A stretch of DNA of 64,000 nucleotides from Curtobacterium sp. Leaf261 (GCF_001422205.1 NZ_LMMJ01000004.1:49693-113692), one strand, 5' to 3'. Shown: positions 35,138 to 44,097, counted from the stretch's first letter. Numbers and translations: made by a program. Notes: generated by a model from the letters alone, not told the origin.

Positions 35138-36385
35138 TCAGCGACTGGCCGCGGTTGCGATCTGCGTGTGCAGGTGCACCAGTGTCGGGTGCTCCGGGAT
35201 TGGAAATGCCTGCACGGCGAACGATTCGATCGCGCCGGGCTCGAAGACGAGGCATTCGGTGGAGCCGCCGAACTGGAAGTAGCCCAGTTCGTCGCCTTTG
35301 TCGACGTGGACGCCTGGTGTGATGTCGTCACCGATGACGCACGACGAGACCTCGATCATGCCGACCGGGACGACGGCGACGTGCCCGAGGGCGGAGTTGT
35401 CGGCCTCGATGATGATGATGGCGCGGGCCGCGACGTGTGCGAGGTACCCCTGCGAGTCCTTGGAGTCGGTGGCGTTCTCACCCTCGGTGTCCGCTTCGGA
35501 GAAGTAGGTGCCGGGCTGCACGAACGCCCGCATGATGGTCCCGGCCACGGGGCTGTGCCAACGGTGGTAATTCGTGGCGCTGAGGAAGGCCTGGTACACC
35601 GATCCACCCACGAACCGGTCCACGGACTCGTCGTTGGCCAGCAGGTCCTCCAGAGAGTACGGCTGCCGCTTGATCCAGAATTCGTCGCGGCGCCGCACGT
35701 CCGTGGCGATGGCGTAGGGCGTGGACTCGGAGGAGCTGACAACGACCGAGTCGTCGTCGGGAGCGGCGACCGGGCGCTGCCCCGGACGGAACCGACGGAT
35801 GAAGAAGTCGTTCCAGGATGAGAAGCCCCAGTGCTCGTCGTCGACGTCGTGTTCGAACTGGTCCATGCCGACGACCTGCTGCGCTTGCTCGGACTTCCAG
35901 CCGTCGGGTGCGTCGGTGATCACCGAGAGGGAGGCAGGGCTGTCGAGGAACTCCGCCCAGGCGTCGAGTACGTCCTTCAGCGCGGCGTTCACCTTCGGGT
36001 CCCGGTAGATCGCGAAGCCGGCGGGTGTGGCCATGGTCCAGTCGAGGATCGCGGCGAAGGGTGTGGTGACCATGCCTCCGTCGCTGAACGCCGGAGCGAC
36101 GGTTATGACCTCGTTGATGAGCAGGAAAAACTCGTCGACGTCGTCAATGTGACGCGTGCTGTACTGCTTGCCACGGGGCACCTGCTCGATCATCCGCGTC
36201 ATGCCCATCCGTATCAGCGGGTCTGTGTCGAACAGGTGACGGAACGCTGCGACAGCAGGGTGGAGCGGACGGTCACGATGTGAGCGGGCGCGCTCTCGGT
36301 GACTCTCGATCCATGCCTCGAGGTCGTCCTGGGCGGGCAGCCAACCACCGCGGCGCTTGTGGTCGGTCTCTGCTTCGTTGGCCAT
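35138..36385 (-). CDS. Phosphatidylserine-decarboxylase-like enzyme (PSDC plus PSD domains)
   Basis: A 415-residue enzyme. Residues 40-180 match the N-terminal PSD-associated domain; the C-terminal half is the decarboxylase, with FSSWNDFFIRRFRPGQRP, NYHRWHSPVAGTI and the self-cleavage site QFGGSTE (about 371-377), where the Ser becomes the pyruvoyl group. This two-domain form includes true PSDs and tryptophan decarboxylases such as fungal PsiD, so the substrate may be phosphatidylserine or an aromatic amino acid. It is shorter than membrane PSDs and lacks obvious membrane helices. ATG 36385 is seven bases from TACGGT: leaderless. It is divergent from the rhodopsin gene. Confidence 0.88.
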   Translation of the reverse strand: MANEAETDHKRRGGWLPAQDDLEAWIESHRERARSHRDRPLHPAVAAFRHLFDTDPLIRMGMTRMIEQVPRGKQYSTRHIDDVDEFFLLINEVITVAPAFSDGGMVTTPFAAILDWTMATPAGFAIYRDPKVNAALKDVLDAWAEFLDSPASLSVITDAPDGWKSEQAQQVVGMDQFEHDVDDEHWGFSSWNDFFIRRFRPGQRPVAAPDDDSVVVSSSESTPYAIATDVRRRDEFWIKRQPYSLEDLLANDESVDRFVGGSVYQAFLSATNYHRWHSPVAGTIMRAFVQPGTYFSEADTEGENATDSKDSQGYLAHVAARAIIIIEADNSALGHVAVVPVGMIEVSSCVIGDDITPGVHVDKGDELGYFQFGGSTECLVFEPGAIESFAVQAFPIPEHPTLVHLHTQIATAASR

Positions 36386-36567
36386 GATTCAGACCGTACC
36401 GATGGCCGGCACCGCCTCGGCCAGATTCCGCGCCGCCGCACGACGTGATGCCCAAGACCGCACTCGCTCCGCGACCGGGGTATACCGTTCACCGCAGTTG
36501 CCCCGGACCCAGGCTGCCAAACCGTCACATGCCCTGTTGACGTCCGCCCGGACCTGGAAGGCACCCC

Positions 36568-37542
36568 ATGCTCGACACGCTCTCACCCTGGAAAGCGTCG
36601 CTGACGCTGGCTGAACACTCGATCATCATCTACGCCCTGTCCGTTGCGGGATTGGCGATGTTCGCCTTCTTCGCGAAGTCGTGGGTGTCCCGCACCGAGG
36701 TGACGTCCCGGTACCGAAGTTCCACGTACGCGGGCCTGTGCATCACCGGCATCGCGTTCTTGTCCTACGTGCTCCTTGTCGTCGAGTTCGCCATCGGGTA
36801 CGAACGCCGGGGCAGCATGTGGGTGCCGAACGCGAACGCGATCCTGTCGTGGGCGCCGCGGTACTTTGACTGGACCGTCACGGTGCCGCTGCTGATGATC
36901 GAACTCATCGCGGTCGCGACGATCGCAGGTGCTGCCGCTCGCCGTCTGCGGTTCGTGGCGGTCGCCGCTGCGTTCCTGATGATCTCGACCGGGTACATCG
37001 GCGGCATCGTCATCGACTCCGGGCAGAGCATCACGGCCCTGTGGATCTGGGGTGTCATCTCCGGGATCTTCATGGTGGTGCTGTACCTCCTGATCATCTA
37101 CGTCGTCGTCAAGGGCGGCCGCGATCTCGCAGTGACCCCTGCCGCGACGTCGCTGCGGAACGCGGGCCTGCTGCTGATCGTGACGTGGCTTGCGTACCCG
37201 ATCATCTTTGGTCTGCAGGGCTGGGGCCACGGTGGAGCGGTGATCACCTGGATGCAGGTCGTGCTCTCGGTCGCTGACATCGTCGCAAAGGTCGGTTTTG
37301 GGTCACTGATCCACAAGATCGCGAAGACCCGTTCCGCGATCGACGTTACACGCGGCATCGACACCCTCCCGGAGTCGATCTGGATCTCGTCCGAGAAGCT
37401 CGCCGACGGGGTCACAGCTCGGCTCGAGACGCCGCCGGTCAAGCCCGACACGAGCAGTACCCACGCCAGCAGCAGCACCGACGGCAGCAACGCGGTGTCC
37501 AGCGTCGCCGATGGTGGCAGCGCGCACGCCGCTCGTCCCTGA
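36568..37542 (+). CDS. Microbial rhodopsin, proton-pump type (DTE motif)
   Basis: A 324-residue seven-helix retinal protein. Helix C reads APRYFDWTVTVPLLMIEL: Arg98, Asp101 (proton acceptor), Thr105 and Glu112 (donor), the DTE set of proteorhodopsin-like outward proton pumps. Helix F has WLAYP (207-211). Helix G has VADIVAKVGFG with Asp237 and the retinal Lys241. The helix-B histidine of classical proteorhodopsin is absent. About 65 residues of Ser/Thr/Ala-rich tail follow helix G. GGAAGG lies seven bases before ATG 36568. No retinal or carotenoid genes are in the window, so chromophore must come from elsewhere in the genome. Confidence 0.96.
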   Translation: MLDTLSPWKASLTLAEHSIIIYALSVAGLAMFAFFAKSWVSRTEVTSRYRSSTYAGLCITGIAFLSYVLLVVEFAIGYERRGSMWVPNANAILSWAPRYFDWTVTVPLLMIELIAVATIAGAAARRLRFVAVAAAFLMISTGYIGGIVIDSGQSITALWIWGVISGIFMVVLYLLIIYVVVKGGRDLAVTPAATSLRNAGLLLIVTWLAYPIIFGLQGWGHGGAVITWMQVVLSVADIVAKVGFGSLIHKIAKTRSAIDVTRGIDTLPESIWISSEKLADGVTARLETPPVKPDTSSTHASSSTDGSNAVSSVADGGSAHAARP

Positions 37543-37855
37543 CACGGTGATCGCACCTGCTCCACTGCTGCGGCATCGAGTCCGTCGACGGCCCGGAGAA
37601 GCGGTGGGCCGGATCGTGTGACGGATGTCGCCATCGTCGGCGGCGGCGCCTCCGGTCTGGCGGTCGCCGCAGCCCTGCTCTGCACGTTCCTGAGAACGCG
37701 CGAGCAGGCCGTGGCCGACGGACCCACCCCGTCGACCACGGCCTTCGCTTCCGAGAAAGAATCAGCCAGCCGGAATGATCCCACCGATTAGCAGCCGGGA
37801 GTGGCTGACCTTTTTAGCTGCAGGGACGGCGCAACGGCGCGACCGAGAGCGAACA

Positions 37856-38503
37856 TCAGCGGTGCTCGCTGGCATCTCGTCGTATGACCAGACGAATCCG
37901 GTGAAGAATAACCGCAACTGCCACACCGACGGCGGAACCGGCCATGATGTCGGAGAACCAATGCTGCCCCAGGTGCAGTCGCGAGTACGCCACCGTCGCT
38001 GCCACCGGAACGATGACCGCACCCCGGCGCCGGTCGGCCAACCAAACACCTGCCGCGAAGGCAGCGGCCGTGGCGCTGTGACCAGACGGCAACGCAGCTG
38101 ACGCTGGCACAGTACCGGGCTTCCGCCTGTGCCGGAATCCGCGACCATGGGGACGGTGTTCCCGAATGACGCGCTTCACCAGCAAATTCACCACACCACT
38201 CGACACGCCAAGCGACAACAGTCCCTGTGCTGCGGCTCGACGACCAGTACGACCCGTGATGAACACAGCCGCCCCGAGTCCAAGCCAGAACGCGAACGAT
38301 CCCGGCACATCAGATAGCCCACGGAGCGCAACGTCGGCGGGTCGGGGACTTGGCCAAGAATACGCCCGACCGCTCACCGCCCGGTCAGTCCGACGAAGCC
38401 AACCGGGGAACACCTGCCACTTTCGACGCTTCGGACGCACCATACCGGGCAGACTCTCTCTCGCTATCACTGCTGAGCGAAGAACATAGAACAGTGCCGT
38501 CAC
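37856..38503 (-). CDS. PAP2-family membrane phosphatase
   Basis: A 215-residue protein with the three PAP2 motifs: KRVIREHRP, PSGH and SRLHLGQHWFSDI. These give the catalytic His of the third motif and the phosphate-binding Lys, Arg, Ser and His. Four to five helices follow the family pattern. Substrates could be undecaprenyl pyrophosphate, phosphatidic acid or phosphatidylglycerophosphate. GTG at 38503 is chosen because GTGGAG lies five bases upstream; ATG 38443 is possible. 37543-37855 between rhodopsin and this gene has no supported gene. Confidence 0.9.
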   Translation of the reverse strand: MTALFYVLRSAVIARESLPGMVRPKRRKWQVFPGWLRRTDRAVSGRAYSWPSPRPADVALRGLSDVPGSFAFWLGLGAAVFITGRTGRRAAAQGLLSLGVSSGVVNLLVKRVIREHRPHGRGFRHRRKPGTVPASAALPSGHSATAAAFAAGVWLADRRRGAVIVPVAATVAYSRLHLGQHWFSDIMAGSAVGVAVAVILHRIRLVIRRDASEHR

Positions 38504-38542
38504 GTTGCTCCACGAGAAGACAACGTGACGGCACTAATCAGG

Positions 38543-39218
38543 TCAGGCTCCCTGCACGTCGTCCTTCGCGTGCTGGGCGCTGTCCTTGACGTCGGCGGCG
38601 GACGACTGTGCGTCGCCCTTGACGGTCTGCGCTGCGTCCTGCGCCGTGTCCTTGAGGTCGCTCGCGTGCTGCTGCGCCGAGTCCTTGAGGTCGCTGCCGA
38701 CGGTCTGCGCCGACTCCTTGACCTGGTCGACGAGCGGTGCCGCCTTCTCCTTGAGGTCCCCGGCGAGCTGCTCCTCGCGATCGGACGACGGGATGAGTGC
38801 GGAGGCGAGCCACCCGGCGCCGAAGGCGATGAGGCCGACGGCGAGCGGGTTGCCCTTGGCCTTGCCCACGGCGCGGTTCGCGGCGCCCTTGGCCGAGTCG
38901 GCAGCGGAACCGGCAGATCCGGAGGCACTGCTGGTGCCGGACTGGACCTTGGACTTCGCGGAGTCGGCGGCGCCCATGACGCTCTCGCGGACGGACTCGA
39001 ACCGGCCCTTGACCTTCTCGGTCTGGCGGTGGGCGATGGACGACGGGTTGACCTTGTCGGCCAGCGCGTCGACGTCACTCGAACCGGCCCTTGACCTTCT
39101 CGGTCTGGCGGTGGGCGATGGACGACGGGTTGACCTTGTCGGCCAGCGCGTCGACGTCGGACCCGAGGTTGCCCCGGGTCGCCTCGATCTCGGCGCGGAT
39201 CTCATCTGGGGTGCTCAT
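38543..39218 (-). pseudogene. DUF3618-type envelope protein gene broken by an 82-bp duplication
   Basis: The gene starts at ATG 39218 with MSTPDEIRAEIEATRGNLGSD, the standard DUF3618 opening, and reads VDALADKVNPSSIAHRQTEK until a TGA at 39075-39077, created exactly at the junction of a perfect 82-bp tandem duplication. Eighty-two is not a multiple of three, so the rest (SVRESVMGAADSAKS, then NPLAVGLIAFGAGWLASALI and a coiled tail of DLKDSAQ repeats) is out of frame. Removing one copy restores a protein of about 198 residues. It is third in a stress operon after LEA-like and holin-like genes. Confidence 0.85.
38995..39158. repeat. Perfect 82-bp tandem duplication
   Basis: Copy 1 covers 38995-39076 and copy 2 covers 39077-39158; both begin ACTCGAACCGGCCC and end GCGTCGACGTC, with no difference. 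The identity implies a very recent event or an assembly artefact. Confidence 0.92.
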
Positions 39219-39694
39219 GCGTTGCTCCTCGTGGTCGGTGTCGAGCCGTTCGGTGTCGAGCCGTTGGGCGTCGAGCGCTTCGGTGCCGAGCTGTTCGGCT
39301 TCAGTGCGTCCGGGATCTCCTTGACGGTGTCCGCCGTCTGCGGGAGTCCCTTGATCTGCTTGAGCTGCTTGCGGCCCTGGAGTGCCAGGATCGCGGTGAC
39401 GATGAGGTACACGCCGGCGACGATGAGCGCCGACCACGCGTTCCCGACGAGGTAGCCGAGGGCCCACCACGCGGCGATCGAGATGAACAACAGCGCGAAG
39501 AACCCCGTGAGGCCCGCACCGCCGAGCATCCCCGCGCCCTTGCCGGCCTTCTTCGCCGACTCGGACACCTCGGCCTTGGCGAGCGCCACCTCCTGGCGGA
39601 AGAGCGTCGAGATGTCCTTGGTGACGTCGGTCAGCAGCTCGCCGAGGGGCGTGGTCGCGGCACGGTCCTGCGGGCTGGGGGTCTCGCCGCTCAT
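39215..39694 (-). CDS. Phage-holin-family (DUF1469-like) envelope protein
   Basis: A 159-residue protein of the actinobacterial holin superfamily III type. An N-terminal amphipathic helix (LTDVTKDISTLFRQEVALAKAEV) is followed by two membrane helices (LTGFFALLFISIAAWWALGYL and ALIVAGVYLIVTAILAL). The tail carries three imperfect STPNG repeats. Such proteins occur with DUF3618 proteins in stress loci and are not lysis holins. The stop overlaps the DUF3618 ATG (ATGA). Confidence 0.85.
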   Translation of the reverse strand: MSGETPSPQDRAATTPLGELLTDVTKDISTLFRQEVALAKAEVSESAKKAGKGAGMLGGAGLTGFFALLFISIAAWWALGYLVGNAWSALIVAGVYLIVTAILALQGRKQLKQIKGLPQTADTVKEIPDALKPNSSAPKRSTPNGSTPNGSTPTTRSNA

Positions 39695-40311
39695 GCGGTC
39701 GGACCGCCGTCCTGCTCGTGCTCGTGCTTGGCCTCCGCGGCGAGGGCCTTCGTGAGGCGCCCGGCGAGGATGCCCGCTCCGGCAGCGATCGCGATGAACG
39801 TGCCGGGCTTCCGCGCCGCGAACGACTTCACCTCGTCGAGGAGCGATCCGGGATCGCGGCCCTCGAGGAACCCGGCGAACGAACCGGCACGATGCGAGAG
39901 GTCGCGGACGACCTTCTGCGCGATGCCGTCGTCGTCGGACTTGTCGGCCATCGACGACAGCTGGTCGCTGAGGGTCCGGAGCCCACCCGCGGCACGCTCC
40001 TGCTGCTGGCCGGCCTGCTCCTTGATGCCTTCCGACGCCTGTCCGTAGAGCTGCTTGGCGTGGTCGGTGGCCTCAGAGGCGACGCGCTTCGCCTGGTCCT
40101 TCGTGGTGCCGGCGACGTCGGAGGCGGCGCTCTTCGCGTCACCGGCGACGTCCTGCGCGGCGCTCTTGGCGACGTCGGCCTTGTCGGATGGGGTGGAGTC
40201 GTGCGAGGCCGACTGATCACCTGCGCCCCCGTCAGTCTCGACGTATATCGGTGCGGGAGGTGTCGAACGATCGTAGATCGGCGTGCTGTCGTCGGGCGGG
40301 TAGGTGCTCAT
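39691..40311 (-). CDS. LEA-like/CsbD-like helical stress protein
   Basis: A 206-residue protein. Residues 45-125 are repetitive amphipathic helix rich in Ala, Lys, Asp and Gln (KSAAQDVAGDAKSAAS, then EGIKEQAGQQQERAAGG), as in LEA and YtxH-like proteins. Residues 150-195 form a hydrophobic hairpin (KPGTFIAIAAGAGILAGRL). It probably protects or binds membranes under stress. First gene of the operon with the holin-like gene; overlap of four bases. Confidence 0.75.
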   Translation of the reverse strand: MSTYPPDDSTPIYDRSTPPAPIYVETDGGAGDQSASHDSTPSDKADVAKSAAQDVAGDAKSAASDVAGTTKDQAKRVASEATDHAKQLYGQASEGIKEQAGQQQERAAGGLRTLSDQLSSMADKSDDDGIAQKVVRDLSHRAGSFAGFLEGRDPGSLLDEVKSFAARKPGTFIAIAAGAGILAGRLTKALAAEAKHEHEQDGGPTA

Positions 40312-40529
40312 CGGATTCTTTCTGATAGGGCTCCCAAGGCCGGGAGGCTTTTCAGCCGCGGAAGTCATCCACGAACGCTTCTACACTGCCAGCCACACCG
40401 CGACCGTGCCCGGGTCACCGGGAATCGTCACGGTCCGATCCTCGGAACTGCTGCGTCCCCGGAGATCGAATTTTCTGACATGCACCCGCTCGTCAACGTC
40501 AGGCCGCCCACACAAGGAAGGATGAACCC

Positions 40530-41564
40530 ATGGCACGTGTTCAACAAAAGCCTGCACCCGACGATCCACGGAAGCCGGACAGTCCTACCGACCTTCGAAA
40601 GCCGACGTTCGTCTACACGCTCAAGAAGACCCTCCGGGAGTTCTCCAGCGACCGATGCACCGACCTCGCCGCCAGCCTGACGTACTACACGGTGCTTGCA
40701 CTGTTCCCCGGGCTGCTGGCCATCGTCTCGATCCTCGGGCTCGTCGGTGAAGGGCAGACCACCGTCAACACCCTGCTCGACCTCGTGCGCAGCATCGGCT
40801 CCGACCAGGTGGTGTCGCTCCTCAAGGGGCCGATCAACGGTCTCGTCCGGTCCCCGGCCGCCCCGGTGACGTTCATCGTCGGTCTCGTTGGCGCGATCTG
40901 GTCGGCGTCCGGCTACGTCGGGGCCTTCGGCCGCGCGATGAACCGCGTCTACAACGTCCGCGAGGGACGCCCGGTTTGGAAGCTCCGCCCGACGATGCTC
41001 GGCGTCACCCTGTTCACGGTGGTGCTGCTCGTGGTCGGCCTCCTAGTCCTCGTCAGCGGACCGCTCGTGCGGAGCTTCGGCGACGTCATCGGCCTCGGCG
41101 ACGTCGCGGTGACCGTCGTGAGCATCGTGCAGTGGCCGATCCTCGCCGCCATCGCGATCATCGTCATCGCGGTGCTGTACTACTGGTCGCCGAACGTCCG
41201 GCAGCCGAAGTTCGCGTGGGTGAGTGGCGGGTCGATCGTCGCCCTCGTGATCTGGCTCGTCGCGAGCGTCGGCTTCGGGTTCTACGTCGGGAACTTCTCG
41301 CACTACAACGCGACGTACGGCTCCCTTGGTGGTGTGATCGTGTTCCTGCTGTGGATCTGGATCACGAACAACGCACTGCTGTTCGGCGCCGAATTCGACG
41401 CGGAGCTGGAGCGCGGTCGCGAGCTGCAGGCGGGCATCCACGCGGAGGAGGACATCCAGCTCCCGGAGCGCGACACGAAGCAGATCGAGAAGCAGGACGA
41501 GCAGCACGCCAAGGACGTCCTGCAGGGCATCGAGATCCGGCAGTCCGCCGGACGCCACAACTAA
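40530..41564 (+). CDS. YihY/BrkB-family membrane protein
   Basis: A 344-residue protein of the YihY/UPF0761 family. Signature parts are CTDLAASLTYYTVLALFPGLLAI near the N-terminus, SASGYVGAFGRAMNRVYNV, and the C-terminal helices ending WIWITNNALLFGAEFDAELER. Six membrane helices are expected. The acidic/Gln-rich tail (EKQDEQHAKDVLQG) is cytoplasmic. It is divergent from the stress operon at 39.2-40.3 kb, a pairing often seen. Function is unknown despite the old ribonuclease BN name. Confidence 0.9.
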   Translation: MARVQQKPAPDDPRKPDSPTDLRKPTFVYTLKKTLREFSSDRCTDLAASLTYYTVLALFPGLLAIVSILGLVGEGQTTVNTLLDLVRSIGSDQVVSLLKGPINGLVRSPAAPVTFIVGLVGAIWSASGYVGAFGRAMNRVYNVREGRPVWKLRPTMLGVTLFTVVLLVVGLLVLVSGPLVRSFGDVIGLGDVAVTVVSIVQWPILAAIAIIVIAVLYYWSPNVRQPKFAWVSGGSIVALVIWLVASVGFGFYVGNFSHYNATYGSLGGVIVFLLWIWITNNALLFGAEFDAELERGRELQAGIHAEEDIQLPERDTKQIEKQDEQHAKDVLQGIEIRQSAGRHN

Positions 41565-41757
41565 TCACCGGCTGGTCGCTTCCGCGAAGCACACACCCAC
41601 CGTTACCGCCGTCTCATCTGACGGTCGCTCCCCGGACACACCTGCGGCGTTGGGGGAGTAGATCAAGAACTCAGGCGACGCTTAGGTTCGTCGAGTCGCA
41701 ACAGACTGTCCCGCGAAACTGCCCGGGGAGGGTGCGGCTGACAGTACAGTCAGCATC

Positions 41758-42327
41758 ATGCTGATCGGATATGCCCGCGTCTCGACCTCCGGACAGGACC
41801 TCGCGGCATAGCGGGACGGATTGCACGCTCTCGGCGTCGAAGATCAGAACGTGCACGTCGACCACGGCATGTCGGGAACGTCGCGTGAACGTCCTGGCCT
41901 CCGCACCGCCCTCGCAGCGGTCCGCGCGGGCGACACTCTCGTCGTCACGAAGCTCGATCGCCTCGCTCGTTCTCTCCGAGACGCCACCGACATCGCGGAC
42001 GAACTCACCAAGAAGGGCGTCGCACTCAACCTCGGGGGAGCGGTCTACGATCCGACGGACCCCGTGGGCCGGCTCCTGTTCAACGTCCTCGGAATGGTCG
42101 CGGAGTTCGAAGCCGACCTCATCCGGGCCCGCACCCGTGAGGGCATGGCGATCGCGAAGGCCGCCGGGAAGCTCCGCGGCGGTAAGCCCAAGCTCAACAC
42201 GACGCAAGAGAAGCACCTGGTCGAGCTGCACCGCGCCGGCACCCACACCACCAGCGACCTCGCCGAGCTGTTTGGAGTCGCGCGAGCGACCGTCTACCGG
42301 GCCGTCCACCGCGCCGATCCGAAGTAG
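41758..42327 (+). pseudogene. Serine resolvase with an amber stop after the catalytic region
   Basis: The frame opens MLIGYARVSTSGQDLAA with catalytic Ser9, then hits TAG at codon 18 where relatives have Gln (CAG). It continues intact: VVTKLDRLARSLRDATDIAD, GRLLFNVLGMVAEFEADLIRARTREG and a C-terminal helix-turn-helix (TTSDLAELFGVARATVYRAV). Without suppression, only a restart lacking Ser9 is possible, so the recombinase is inactive. TACAGT seven bases before the ATG indicates a leaderless transcript. Of Tn3-resolvase type; a second, shorter remnant is at 44107. Confidence 0.85.
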
Positions 42328-42385
42328 CAAGCAGGCGCCGCGGCGACTAGTCACCGGTTGCGGGACGTCAACGTATGCTCAGCGC

Positions 42386-42892
42386 ATGACCGTCCGGCGC
42401 GTCTTCGACTTCATCGGCGTCACAGAGCCCAAGAGTGAGCGGAAGAACGACGGCACTGGTCCGGACGGACGCTGGGCGGTACCAATCCGTCACGTCTTCC
42501 CATGGTGATACGTCGCTGGCGCAGTCGTGACCGTTGGTGTTCTGATCCTGCTGAACCCCGACGGTAGCCAAGCAATGCTTGCCTTCTGTGGCCCGACCAT
42601 CGGTATCGCCGTACGCGATCGCGAGAAGACCGCACGCACCCGGCTCGACCAGGGGCTCCCAGTCGACCGGGCATCACTGCTTTCGCCGCGATGGCTCGAA
42701 CCGGTCTGTGCGGTACTGCTGTCCGTGTTCGCGATCGGCGCCGGCCTGCTACTCGACGCACTGTTCGGCAACCGAACGTTCGTCACGGTCTGGGTCGGCA
42801 CGGCCTTCTTCGCCGGCAGTGTCCTCGGATTCCTCCTGCTCATCGTGGTCCTTCGAGCGCGACGTCACCGTCGGCGGACAGTCACTCCCTGA
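42386..42892 (+). pseudogene. Small membrane protein gene interrupted by an in-frame TGA
   Basis: The ATG at 42386 is six bases after TATGCT (leaderless). It codes VRRVFDFIGVTEPKSERKND and reaches PIRHVFPW before TGA 42506-42508. The same frame then runs 128 codons with clear membrane helices (YVAGAVVTVGVLILL, VCAVLLSVFAIGAGLLLDAL, VGTAFFAGSVLGFLLLIVVL) to 42892. The 5' part is a paralogue of the gene at 44763 (MRRVLDFLGITRAKG), which supports one original gene. A GTG at 42527 could restart translation but has no ribosome site. Confidence 0.6.
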
Positions 42893-42958
42893 CAGACCCC
42901 CAATCCGTCTGGGCTGCCGGTGAACCACTGAGGCGAACTCAAGCGGTAGGTTCGCGAC

Positions 42959-43162
42959 ATGGACGCTGTCAGCGCGAAGGTGCTGGGTTCCATCGCGCTC
43001 GTCTTCGGCGTCGTGTTCGTCTCGACGTCGGTCGTACGTCTCACACGAGCCGACGTAGATCTGCTGCTTGTGCTGCTCAACACGGCTCTGGGCATCCTGT
43101 GGCTCGGCGCCGGGGCGTGGTTGTGGCGCTTCGGGCTCCGCAATTCGGACGGTGGCCGGTAG
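42959..43162 (+). CDS. Small two-helix membrane protein
   Basis: A 67-residue protein with helices VLGSIALVFGVVFVSTSVV and LLLVLLNTALGILWLGAGAWLW. Function unknown. ATG follows TAGGTT by six bases with no Shine-Dalgarno, so leaderless. Its TAG stop is provided by a CGATCG-type palindrome (43156-43177), suggesting the original 3' end was replaced. Confidence 0.65.
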   Translation: MDAVSAKVLGSIALVFGVVFVSTSVVRLTRADVDLLLVLLNTALGILWLGAGAWLWRFGLRNSDGGR

Positions 43163-43201
43163 CCGATCCGCTGGCGGACTCAGACCAGTTCCGAACTCCG
43201 T

Positions 43202-43417
43202 TTACCCGAGCAGTAGTCCGAAGCCGAGCAGGAAGGCGAACGGCGACAGGACGAAGAGGAACACGATGAGGGCGATGGTGGCAGCCGTCACCACGGCGGC
43301 GCTCGTGGTGACGAAGGACAGGAGGCTGATGAGGCCGACTGCTCGCCTCACGTCGCCGCCGGCCGCGACGGTCGTGGTCGCCTCCTCGAGGAGGTCGCGC
43401 ATCGGGTCATCGCTCAC
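43202..43417 (-). CDS. Small two-helix membrane protein
   Basis: A 71-residue protein: a short acidic N-terminus (SDDPMRDLLEEATTTV), then two hydrophobic helices (AVGLISLLSFVTTSAAVVTAA and ALIVFLFVLSPFAFLLGFGL). GTG 43417 lies six bases from TACCCT on the minus strand: leaderless. It is convergent with the 42959 gene, with a palindrome between them. Function unknown. Confidence 0.6.
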   Translation of the reverse strand: MSDDPMRDLLEEATTTVAAGGDVRRAVGLISLLSFVTTSAAVVTAATIALIVFLFVLSPFAFLLGFGLLLG

Positions 43418-43515
43418 ATTGCCAGGGTACGGAGAACATGACGAACGGTCGACGCCGTGCGGGGGAGAGTGTGTCCACAGGCGTGGTAGGTGCTGGCGAC
43501 GTGGGCCGTGGTCGT

Positions 43516-43532
43516 GTCCCGGTAGCCGATCG
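43516..43532. repeat. Dispersed CGATCG palindrome, left half
   Basis: GTCCCGGTAGCCGATCG matches the left half of the 45451 site exactly; the right half is decayed. A separate right half-like piece (TATCGATTGCCAGTCGGGAC) lies at 43583-43602. 43420-43640 has no gene. Confidence 0.6.
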
Positions 43533-43640
43533 TCATCCGCGCGTTCCCCTCCGCTCGCCCGAGGCGCCATCCGAGTCTTTCCTATCGATTGCCAGTCGGG
43601 ACGACGGGCCAAGGTTGGGTGGTGATGAGAAACTGACGTC

Positions 43641-44054
43641 ATGACGAAGCGTGCACGAGGGCTTGAGGACTTCGGTGGACAAAAAGTTGCTGGATCCCGT
43701 AACTTGTCCGGCCGGTTCGCCGTTCGTCCCGGCACCTTCAACCTTGCCGGCGAGTTGTTCACGCCAGCGGGAAACCGGCTGTCTCGCCTCGAGACGGATA
43801 TCAGCGAGGAGGCCGCGGGGATGTTAGTGCGCGACGGAGCCGAGGTAGCATTCGAGGCTTGCGGCTGCGGGGGTGGCGGACAGTGCAAGCCCTACTGGCC
43901 CGAAAGGCCCAAAATCAAGGCGCTTTCGAGGTCCTCGCTTCCGCAGATAAGTCCCCGCCCGACCTCTCCCACGTGGATTGATGTATGGGCAGGTGACGGT
44001 ACGACCGCCGTCTTCTGCCACGGTGACGTCCGCTGGGGTTCAATGCTGCCGTGA
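43641..44054 (+). CDS. Hypothetical protein with a Gly-rich cysteine cluster
   Basis: A 137-residue protein without recognised family. It has a basic N-terminus, a middle part LETDISEEAAGMLVRDGAEV, and a cluster ACGCGGGGQC that might bind a metal. The last 50 residues look less protein-like. ATG 43641 has no Shine-Dalgarno. A palindrome follows at 44098. Confidence 0.45.
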   Translation: MTKRARGLEDFGGQKVAGSRNLSGRFAVRPGTFNLAGELFTPAGNRLSRLETDISEEAAGMLVRDGAEVAFEACGCGGGGQCKPYWPERPKIKALSRSSLPQISPRPTSPTWIDVWAGDGTTAVFCHGDVRWGSMLP

Positions 44055-44097
44055 GCTGTGCCATCGAGGCTCGGCAGTGACCCCGGGGCTAGTCGAC

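Noticed and set aside
39215..39694. Holin-like gene as evidence of a prophage
   Set aside because: No other phage genes are present; the neighbours are DUF3618 and LEA-like stress proteins, the usual chromosomal context of this family.
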